From: Zygnema cylindricum
Taxonomy: Eukaryota; Streptophyta; Zygnematophyceae; Zygnematales; Zygnemataceae
Assembly: GCA_037447655.1 (NCBI GenBank)
Contig: JBBHKE010000686.1
Span: 1 to 27,652, forward strand
Direction: 5' to 3'
DNA: 27,652 bases
Positions 19,347 through 27,551 of the stretch are shown here, piece by piece (the stretch's first letter is position 1; every line of letters begins with the position of its first letter). The notes under the pieces were generated by a model. That model did not search any database. It saw only the letters and a list, made by a program, of their open reading frames with translations, and was not told the DNA's origin. A program made the position numbers and the translations under genes.

Positions 19347-19450
19347 TGTTGGATTGGCACGTGAAGCCGGTCCGATACGGGGTAGAATATGGAATATCCA
19401 TACTCGAGCCGCCCGTAATAAATGGGTACGGACCCGCCAGTCTCTACATC

Positions 19451-19522
19451 GAGCTGGTGGCACAGTGGTAGTGCGTTCGCAGCTCAAGTGAAAGGTCCCA
19501 GGTTCGAACCCTGGCCGGCTCA
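19451..19522 (+). tRNA. tRNA-like sequence inside the miniature element
   Basis: 72 nt with complete cloverleaf geometry: acceptor GAGCTGG/CCGGCTC (one G-T), D stem GCAC/GTGC, anticodon stem TTCGC/GTGAA, 5-nt variable loop, T stem CCAGG/CCTGG with TTCGAAC, discriminator A. Box A TGGCACAGTGG and box B GGTTCGAACCC fit the pol III consensus. The anticodon loop AGCTCAA has G at position 33 instead of U; the formal anticodon would be CTC (Glu). A TTTT run at 19525-19528 could stop pol III. Likely a pol III promoter of the element rather than a tRNA for translation. Confidence 0.6.
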
Positions 19523-19880
19523 ATTTTCCCAAGTGTGGGACATGCCGAAACCCGGATTTCTAGGAAATCTAACAAAAGCTAATTCCGAAACTCATCCGGA
19601 ATTAATTAATTTCTACGAGATCCGAAGTGAAAAATCTCGAATATCTTCCGACACTCGTCGATCTAAAAGTTATAAATATACAAGTGCTTCCTTCCACGAG
19701 GAAGAAACCCAAACTGAAATATCTGCAAACGAAAAAAAAAATGAGGTTCCATTACGAAGGAGTCAATGTGAGACGAAGGGGAAGAAGCCGGATCGGTTAA
19801 CATTTGATTGCAAAGGTGGAAATATCGAAAATTCCAAATATTTTATTTCAGCGGCCTCGGAGGAGGCATTTATTTTGTAG

Positions 19881-21463
19881 CAATCATTAACGGAGAATAT
19901 GCCCGGCGATCCCCAATCTTACGCCGAGGCACGAAGTTCTATGGGTTGGGAGGATAAGTGGAAACCGGCGTGGGAGAGAGAATTAAAATCCATTATTGAT
20001 AACAAAACTTTTGAGGAGGTGAGTTTACCAGAGGGGAAGAAGGCGATTGATGCGAAATGGATATTTAAAACAAAAACTAGTGCTATGGGGGAGATAATAA
20101 AATATAAGGCTAGATTGGTGTGTAAAGGTTTTCAACAAGTAGAGGGGGTTGATTATTCGGAAACTTATGCACCGGATGTTAAATTTGATTCTTTGAGAAT
20201 GATAATTGCTATTGCGGTCGCCGGGAATAAACATATACATCAAATGGATGTAGAAATGACCTTTTTAAATGGAGAGTTAGAAGAGGAGGTGTATATGAAG
20301 GTGCCCGAGGGTGTGCCTTCGAAAGGAGGAAAAGTATGGCGGCTGCGAAAATCCCTGTACGGATTAAAACAAGCGCCAAGGACATGGTACCTTCGTCTTC
20401 ACAAGGTACTTACTAATTATGGTTTTGTTCGTACAATTTCGGATTCCAGAGTTTACGTAAAAGGAGAGGGAAAGGACCAAATTATTTTTTCTGTGTACGT
20501 TGATGACTTTCTAATGATTAGTGACACGTTGTCTGTTATTAATAAGTTAAAAGAGTACCTTATTATTCATTTTAAAGTGATAGATCTTAGAGAAGTAAGG
20601 TACATTTTGGGGATAGAGGTCATAAGGTCCAGCGAGAATGTGATTAAATTAAGTCAAGTGATAAAATTAAGTCAAGCTCAGTATTATAGAGAGGTCTTGA
20701 CTAGGTTTGGTATGATTGGCTCGAAATCTGTTTCGACACCATAAGATCCAAAAGTACAATACAGAAAGTACGAAGAGGAAGAGAATGTTTCAGTACCACA
20801 CCATGAAGCGGTTGGTAGTTTAATGTATTAAAGTGTAGGCACGCGTCTGGATATTGCGGCGGCGGTGTTAGTTGTTAGTCGTTATTGCAACGCTCCAAAA
20901 AAAAATCATTGGGAGGCAGTGAAACAGATATTTCGCTATTTGGTTGGTACGATCGACTTTAGTTTGGTGTATATGTCCAAAAGGGACTCTTTGCAGTGTA
21001 TCGGTTATTGCGACGCAGATTGGGGTGGAGATTTTGACAGTGGAAAATCCATGTCACGATACGCTTTCATTTTGGGCAGCGCGGCAATATCTTGGAGTTC
21101 GCGGCTCCAACCTACGGCTGCACCAAGTTCCACGGAATCTGAATACATGGCTGCGTGTCACACTGCTAAGGCGTCTGTGTGGATCAAGGAGATGCTTAGT
21201 GAGTTGGGCGTTGTGATTGGTTGTTTGCAGATTTTTACTGACAGCATGAGTTCGATGGCGCTAGTGAAAAATCTGGTCTTTCACAAGCGAACAAAACATA
21301 TTCGTATCCAGTGGCATTTCGTACGCGATTTGGTCGTTGCGAAGGAGATTGAGTTTACATACGTGTCGACTTTGGAGGAGGCCACAGATATGTTGACTAA
21401 GGCGGCGGTTTATGACGTACTATTACGGGGACGACCTAAGTTAGGAGTATTTCCAGTTTAAGA
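19881..21463 (+). pseudogene. Copia A RT and RNase H (best preserved copy)
   Basis: The RT frame runs from after the TAG at 19878-19880 to TAA 20742-20744: [66 protein letters not shown], and an intact catalytic SVYVDDFLMIS. There is an in-frame 18-bp tandem duplication (20640-20675). TAA then separates STP from DPK; a further TAA interrupts MY-SVGTR. RNase H follows: GYCDADWGGDFDSGKS (single 24-bp unit), SSTESEYMAACHT, TDSMSSMALVKN, HKRTKHIRIQWHFVRD. The final TAA leads into the PPT. With no gag or protease it is non-autonomous. Confidence 0.9.
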
Positions 21464-21489
21464 GGGGGATTTCACAAAGAGAGGGGGAT
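21461..21489 (+). promoter_or_regulatory. Paired polypurine tracts of copia A
   Basis: AGAGGGGGAT occurs at 21461-21470, next to the pol stop, and again as GAGAGGGGGAT immediately before the LTR start TGTTAGG at 21490, with TTTCACAAA between. The other two copies have the same pairing. Confidence 0.8.
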
Positions 21490-21928
21490 TGTTAGGTTCT
21501 TTGTGAAACGACATCTTAGTTATGTTGAGCGCCGTAATATAAGCTATTTAGTTAGTGTGTGATTTGTGTGGCGTGAAGTGATAAGTTTAGTTTTAATATG
21601 GTTTGGTTTGATTTTGCGTGCGTAGTACTTTAGATTTTGTACGGCGATTATATGTTTTGTTTGGTACTGTACTTTATGCTGTTTCTATAGTACCACAGCT
21701 TGATTGGTTTGTCTGCGTTCTTTTGTACGTTGAAAAGATAGATGTACTTGTTTGTTTCGTGTGAGGGAGTATTTTAGGACTTATTCGTTTTGGACAAGTT
21801 ATCTTTTGTAAGAGGAAAACTTCCGGTGAAATATATTTGTCTTTTGCTTGAGTGCCTTCTCGTTGCTGTATCTTGCTTCCGCATCATATTTTATCTCTCT
21901 TCTATCCTTGTGTGTATCGATCCTTACA
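21490..21928 (+). repeat. LTR shared by copia A and copia B (439 bp)
   Basis: TGTTAGG ... CGATCCTTACA. It is the 3' LTR of copy A and stands where the 5' LTR of copy B should be. It contains about seven GTAC words and a GATTGG motif, and differs clearly from both LTRs of the inverted-duplicated element. The following sequence lacks the 17 bases that would hold the PBS. Confidence 0.92.
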
Positions 21929-23530
21929 CTGTGTTCCATTAAGAGTTCTCAAGGTGGCAAGTCTTGCCGCCATAGGGGAAAGAAGAAAAAGTCAACCTTT
22001 ACACCTTCTCCTATCGTGGCTCCAATTCCGGATCCAACGGATATGCCGGATCTTTACGATTCATCTTCAGATTAGAGTGTTAAAGACTTCGGCGTAGGAG
22101 TGGCTACTTTTGACGTGGCTTCTCCCTCCAACCCACTTCCACAAGGAGAGGAAGAGAAGAAGGAAGGGGTAGTGTTAACCGAAGATCGCCTCAATGAATT
22201 GTTTGATGGTTTCCTAACACTGGTAGATCAACGGCTCTCGGATGCCAATTGAAAGGGGAAGTTTAAGGTGGAGGAGGATCCGATATTGGATTCTTTGGAG
22301 GTGGCTTCAGATGGAGGGGTCGAGAATGACGATGCTTTGAGGGAGATTCTCCGCAAGGGGAAATTTGTGATTGAGAACGACTCGGATCTTGACTATGAAT
22401 CTGATGATGAGTTACCGATCCCTTCTATGCCAGGGAAGATCGTCCTCTTCAATGGATCTAACTATCAAATTTGGAAGAAATACATCAAAGCCCAACTTAT
22501 CTTTCGTCATCTTTGAAGAATGGTGAACAGAGAGGAGAAAATGACGATCCATGATCCGAAGGCTCGCCTCCTTTGGAAGAAGAAAAATCTTGCCGCTATA
22601 ACCAGTCTCATGCAATCATGCACCCCTTCGGTGCACAATCATTTCATTACTCGAGATACGGCGCACGAATGTTAGAAAGCTCTCGAAGGCCAATTTGAAA
22701 AGGGCCTACAAAATAAGGGGCAATATGCCTACACGGACTTTATTCAATTTAAAATAAAGTCAAATGAATCGATCAATGATGCAATCAAGCGATATAGCAT
22801 CATCGTGAAGTAGCTCTCCAATAATTCCGAGGAACGTACGGACGAGTGAAAAGCGGACACGCGTCCACTTAATAGCCTTGTCGTACATAGGCCGTACAAA
22901 AGGTACATCGGCAGTAGTACTTTTGTGTACGATACAGTAATCTGATTGGACCGTACTTCAGTAGATAGGAGTTATTAGAGAGAATCAGGACTTAGAAAAT
23001 TTTGGTAGGTAGTCACCTCTCCCTTTGAGAGTTTGTACAAATTGGCATTTTTGCAGCCTCATAACTTATCGGCTGGTTGGCCGTTTTCACTGATTCTTTT
23101 TGCCACTGACTCAAGGGAGTCCAAGCTTCACAGGGGTGCATTCAAATTGTCAGTTTGTCTTCTTCGGCAGAAGTGGTCGTGGCTTAAAGTGGGTTAGTTA
23201 AATACTATCTAGAGGCTTCCTGTATTCTGTAGTCCAATGGAGGACACAAAATTGCATCCTCCTCATGCCCGGACACAGAGAAGCAAAGTCGCTATTGCGG
23301 GGAATTGGGACATGTTAGTCCCCAATGGTATGCGAAATCACACACAGGCGCTAGCCACGGAAGCGACGGCGGCAGCGACGGCGGCAGATTTGGTTGACGC
23401 GGCGGTGGCAGCTTGGGTGGAGGGGGACGAGGAGGACATGGCGGTTGATTTGGCGGCCATGGCCACTTCGTTGGTGAAAGATAAAATAACGAACAGGACA
23501 ACGACGAAAAAACCACCTTTTCTATTGTAA
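21929..23530 (+). pseudogene. Copia B gag (broken and partly replaced)
   Basis: An N-terminal acidic region, VVLTEDRLNELFDGF and the UBN2-type core (VLFNGSNYQIWKKYIKAQLI, WKKKNLAAITSLMQSC, INDAIKRY) are present with stops at the same sites as in the minus-strand copy: TAG after SSSD, TGA after DAN, TGA after FRHL, TAG after HEC, TAG after IVK. From 22834 to 23256 the middle is replaced by unrelated sequence. The second zinc-knuckle region and Gly-rich tail resume at 23257; the first knuckle (CCHC) is lost. Confidence 0.85.
22834..23256. mobile_element. LTR-like segment replacing part of gag
   Basis: About 420 bp unrelated to gag, replacing roughly 330 bp present in the minus-strand copy. A TGAAAAGC near its left end (22847) and TTGCA at its right end (23256) could be TG...CA termini, but no target duplication is seen. 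About eight GTAC words and a GATTGG motif lie in it, as in the U3 of the other LTRs. A rearranged LTR of another family is the likeliest reading. Confidence 0.4.
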
Positions 23531-24120
23531 GTGTCACCTACGATCCACCGTCCGTTGAAACATAAAACGACAAAGAGTGGATCATTGACTTAGGGGCTTC
23601 CCATCACGTCTGTACGGACGCCAAACTTTTTGACGAAATGCGATCTTTAACCATTCCAAAAAGCATCACAGTCCCAAGCTTTCAAGTTCTTTCCATCGGT
23701 ATAGTTGGTACAGTACGACTTGAATAATTTTGCTAGATCCAATCGAATATGAGCGAATCTCTGAAATTTACCATTTCAACGTTCTATACATTCTTAACAA
23801 ATATGCAATTCTGTTGAGCATGTTGCAATTCCAGCCTAATGGCGTAGGCCTTTGGTCAGCGCTTTAATCGCTAGTTGTGTTATGGGCTTTTCATGTGATC
23901 TTCATAGATGGCTAGTTTGATCAACGATCCTCCGATTGTCCGAATGTGAAGGTGTAAATAAATATTTTTGGTCCGAATGTTTTAATTGGTCTAATTTCTA
24001 GTTCGAATGTTTTAATTGGTCCGAATAGGTCCGAATACAATATGGCTCTTAAGGTCATATTGTATGTTTTGCATACAATAGGCATATTGAATGGGCCTAC
24101 TTCCACCCACTTTTGAACTA
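23257..24120 (+). pseudogene. Copia B gag end and protease region (broken)
   Basis: After the second knuckle (…CGELGHVSPQWYAKSH in the gag frame) and the Gly-rich tail, the sequence at about 23577-23620 reads EWIIDLGASHHVCTD: the protease active site with Leu for the Ser of D-S-G. The other arm has a different substitution (DSSAS). Beyond come a decayed FNVLYIP/LLSML region, and noncoding-looking repeats with the hairpin at 24058-24080. Confidence 0.8.
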
Positions 24121-25448
24121 TGTGTCAAACGCATTCCATCGTCGTCTTTTATGGAAGCGTCCAAAATCTAGACGTAATAATGATGACATCATTAGTCAGA
24201 TGGCTGAAATCAAAGGAGATGTAACGCTATGGCACCATCGAATGTGTCATACGTCAGAGCCAAAATCTGAAGCGTATGATTAAAGCTGGTTGCATGCACG
24301 TCTTGGATCTTACGTCATGTGAAAAAGTCAAGAGTTGTACCGGTTCTAGTCAAGGGCGCCAGATGCGGAAACCCCACCTATCTAAAGACAATAATTTTCG
24401 GTCAACTCATCCACTTAAAAAAATATATGTGGATCTATGTGGCGATCTCAAACATAGGTGCTTCGGGGGAAATAAATATATTATGGTGATTGTGGACAAT
24501 TACTCAAGGTTTACAAGGGTATATCTTCTCAAAAATATATCCGATGCATCCGCCAAATTTGAGGAGTGGCGTGTAATGGGAATTCATCAAGAGTTAACGG
24601 CTTCATACTCACCAGAGTAAAAAAGAATCGCCAAACTGAAAAATAAAACTCTTCAAGAAATGGTACGATCGATGATTCACGGAACGGGAGGAAAAAAATA
24701 CTTGTGGGGAGATACAATACTAACGGCTAATAATATTTGTAATCGACGACTTACGTCTATTTCGGACAATAAGACTCCTCACGAACTTTGGTACGATCGA
24801 AAACCAGCCTTACATCACCTTCGTATTTGGGGATGTCGGGTGACGATTTACATCAAGTCGTTGAAACGAAAAGGTAAATTCTCCTCTCGTAGTTGGTCTG
24901 GAATTTTTGTCGATTTTAACTCCAAAGGGAGTCTATATCGTGTGTATGATCCGATCCGCCATGTGGTGGAAGAGAGTCGAAATGTGAATTTCCATGAGGA
25001 TCTCAAATCGGCAATTTCTCGATCCGAGAAATCGACATCGAATCATGATTTTCTGGAAGAGAGTGAAACTCTTTCTTTCCCACATCTCGATGATTCGGAT
25101 TCCGAAAATGAGGCGGATCCGATCGTCAATAGTAAGAGGGGGAAATCTAATTCCGAAATTCATCCAGAATTAATTAATTTTGACGAGATCCGATGTGAAA
25201 AATCTAGAATGTCTTCGAATATTCGTCGATCTAAAAGCACTAAATCTCTTGGCATTTCTTTCCACGAGGAAGAATCCGAATTTGGGAAATCCGAAAAAGA
25301 AAAAGAAAATGAAATTCCTTTGAGAAGGAGTCAGCGTGAGACAAAAGGGAAGAAACCAGATCGCTTGTCTTTTGATTGCAATGGTGCAAATATCTAAAAC
25401 TCTCATTACATTATTTTGGCCGCTTTGGAGGAATCCTTCCTCTTGTAG
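24121..25448 (+). pseudogene. Copia B integrase and linker (broken)
   Basis: GAG-pre-integrase residues (WHHRMCH, CTGSSQ with one zinc Cys changed to Ser), integrase first Asp in KKIYVDLCGDL, IVDNYSRFTRVYLL. The catalytic-centre deletion lies between KFEEW and GIHQELTASYSP, as in the other arm; the position of the catalytic Glu reads Lys. TPHELWYDRKPALHHLRIWGC is intact, followed by the acidic linker. TAA after GANI (25395-25397) and TAG at 25446-25448 interrupt it; the latter sits in UAG-CAA-UCA. Confidence 0.9.
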
Positions 25449-27076
25449 CAATCATTGAGTGAGAATATGCCCGTCGATTCCCAATCATACGCCGAGGCAC
25501 GAGGATCTACGGATTGGGAGGATAAGTGGGAACCGGCATGGGAGAGAGAATTAAAATCAATTATCGATAACAAAACTTTTGAGGAGGTGAGTCTTCTGGA
25601 GGGAAAGAAGGCTATTGATGCTAAATGGATAATTAAGACAAAAACTGGTGCTACGGGGGAGATAATAAAATATAAAGCTAGATTGGTTTGTAAAGGTTTT
25701 CAACAAGTAGAGGGGGTTGATAATTTGAAAACATATGCACCGATTGTCAAATTTGACTCTTTAAGAATGTTAATTGCGATTGCGGCCGCGGGAAATAAGC
25801 ATATACGTTTGATGGATGAGGAGACGGCTTTTTTAAATGGAGAGTTAGAGGAAGAGGTTTATATGAAGGTGCCGGAGGGAGTGCCTTCAAAAGAAGATAA
25901 AGTATGGCGTTTGAGAAAATCCTTGTACGGATTAAAACAGGCGCGAGGATGTGGTACCTTCGTCTTCATGAGGTAGTTACTGGCTTTGGCATTGTTTGTG
26001 TAGTTTTGGATTCTGGAGTGTACGTGAAAAGAGAGGGAGAGGACCAAATTATTTTCTCCGTGTAGGTCGATGACTTCCTAATGATTAGTGATATGTTGTC
26101 TATCATTAATGAGTTAAAAGAATACCTTAGATTGCATTTCAAAGTTACAGATTTGGGGGAAGTACGCTACATTGTGGAGATTGAGGTTATACAGTCCAGC
26201 GAGAATGTAATTAAGTTTATTCAAGCTTAGTATTGTAGAGAAGTCGTGACTAGATTTGCTATGATTGGCGTGAAACCTGTCTCGACGCCTTAAGATCCAA
26301 AAGTATAGTACAGAAACTACGAAAAGGAAGAAAATGTATCTGTTCCATACTGTGAGGCAGTTGGAAGCTGAATGTATCTAAGTGTAGGCACGCGCCCAGA
26401 TATTGTGGCGGCACTATTAGTCGTCATATTGTGGCGGCACTATTAGTCGTCTGTCGTTATTGCAAGGCTCCAAAAAAGAATCATTGGGAGGTAGTGAAAC
26501 GGATATTTCGCTATTTGGTTGATAAAATCGAGTACGGATTGGAGTATAAGTCCAATCGGGACACTTTGCAGTGTATCGGTTACTGCGATGCATATTGGGA
26601 AGGAGATTGTGGCGCATATTAGGGAGGAGATTGCGACGTATATTGGGGAGGAGATTTCGATAGTGGAAAGTCCACGTCAGGGTACGCATTTATTTTGGGC
26701 GGCGCGGCGGTTTTGTGGAGTTCACGGCTACAGCCAATGGTCGCCTTAAGTTCCACAAAGGCCGAATATATGTCGGCGTGTCATACGTCAAAAACATCTG
26801 TGTGGATCAAGGAGATGCTCGGTGAGTTGGGGATTTTGATTGGTTGTCGACAATTTTCACTGACAGCATGAGTTCAATGGTGCTTATGAAAAATTCGGTC
26901 TTTCACAAGCGGACAAAACATATCTGCGTCCAGTGGCACTTCGTACGAGATGTGGTCGCAGCGAAGGAGATCGGGTTTTTATACATGGAGAAGGCCACAG
27001 ATATATTAACTAAGGTGGCGGTCTATGGCGTCCTATTACTGGGAAGGCCTAAACTAGGTTTGTATTTAGTTTAAGA
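25449..27076 (+). pseudogene. Copia B RT and RNase H (broken)
   Basis: [58 protein letters not shown], then a one-base deletion; V-stop-VDD where YVDD should be. STP-stop-DP precedes RNase H, whose first acidic motif contains three 24-bp units (26584-26660) with a stop in the second. ALSSTKAEYMSACHT, TDSMSSMVLMKN and HKRTKHICVQWHFVRD follow. A short deletion removes the SxLE part of the distal region. Ends at TAA 27072-27074. Confidence 0.88.
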
Positions 27077-27100
27077 GGGGGTTTCACAATGAGAGGGGAA
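27075..27100 (+). promoter_or_regulatory. Paired polypurine tracts of copia B
   Basis: GAGGGGG next to the pol stop and GAGAGGGGAA directly before the LTR start TGTCAG, as in the other copies. Confidence 0.8.
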
Positions 27101-27551
27101 TGTCAGAAAATTGTGAATCAGCATCTCAGTTTTGTTCAGCGCAGCAATATTATTTATTCAGTTACCGTGTGGTTTTTCTTCTCGTGGCGTGGTAGTTTAG
27201 TTATAGTTTGGTTTGGTTTAGTGTTGCTTGCGTAGTACTTTAGTACTTTGTATTTGTACGATAGTTTTGTTGTTTAGTCTAATACCGCGTACTTAATATA
27301 GTTTCGTAGGTAGTGCTATTTGATTGGTTTGTCAGTTTACTTTTGGTACGGCGTACGTTTAGTAGTACTTGTTTGGTTAGAGTGGGAGTATTTAGGACTT
27401 AGTCGTTTTCGGACAAGTTCATCTTTTGTAAGAGGGGAAAAACTTCCGGTGAAATATGTTTGTCTTTTGCTAAAGTGCTCTCTTCTTGCTATCTTTGCTT
27501 CCGCATTTTACGTTGTCTTTCCTTTTGTTATATTGTGTATCGATCCTTACA
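27101..27551 (+). repeat. 3' LTR of copia B (451 bp)
   Basis: TGTCAG ... CGATCCTTACA. Close match to the reverse complement of 5911-6361, with the same GTAC cluster. Confidence 0.93.

Larger units (their letters stand above)
19031..19574 (+). mobile_element. Miniature TG...CA element with tRNA-like sequence in its terminal repeat
   Basis: The 544-bp insertion begins TGTTGGATTGG and ends GGAAATCTAACA. It is flanked by AAAGC at 19026-19030 and 19575-19579; the uninterrupted sequence is seen in copy B near 25140-25150. The first 77 bp (19031-19107) recur at 19347-19422 with two differences. After the second repeat comes a tRNA-like domain (19451-19522) and a 52-nt tail. This fits a TRIM-like LTR element whose right LTR is complete (228 bp) and whose left LTR is cut short. 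It shows no PBS or PPT, so a solo unit with an internal duplication is also possible. The sequence between the repeats encodes an antisense fragment of an RT-type protein. Confidence 0.8.
18897..19880 (+). pseudogene. Copia A acidic linker before RT, split by insertion
   Basis: Pieces 18897-19030 and 19575-19880 together correspond to the linker of copy B (about 25019-25448): SFPHLDDSDSENEADPV, then NSETHPELINFYEIRSEKSR and VPLRRSQCETKGKKPDRL. The frame closes at TAG 19878-19880, followed by CAA TCA and then the RT frame in phase. That is the same arrangement as in the other two copies. Confidence 0.8.
18897..21928 (+). mobile_element. 5'-truncated Ty1/copia copy A
   Basis: Begins abruptly in the integrase-RT linker, homologous to the sequence at about 25019, and runs through RT and RNase H to PPT and LTR 21490-21928. 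It is interrupted by a 544-bp miniature element (19031-19574). It diverges from the two inverted-arm copies by roughly 15% of RT residues, so it is another family member. Its LTR is directly followed by the internal region of copy B, giving an LTR-shared tandem. Confidence 0.9.
21929..27551 (+). mobile_element. Ty1/copia copy B (inverted partner of 5911-11970), dead
   Basis: Internal region 21929-27100 plus 3' LTR 27101-27551, plus strand. It matches the minus-strand element through gag, protease, integrase, RT, RNase H, PPT and LTR. Differences: PBS absent, ~420 bp of foreign LTR-like sequence replacing part of gag, a ~100-bp loss between protease and integrase, three 24-bp units in RNase H and a 26-bp tandem duplication at 26400-26451. 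Confidence 0.92.

Noticed and set aside
19284-19532. Minus-strand frame with GFEPGTFHL-type text
   Set aside because: This peptide is the well-known translation artefact of the tRNA T arm read in reverse.
19031-19574. Retrozyme (hammerhead ribozyme in the LTR)
   Set aside because: No CTGATGA...GAAA hammerhead core found in the element.
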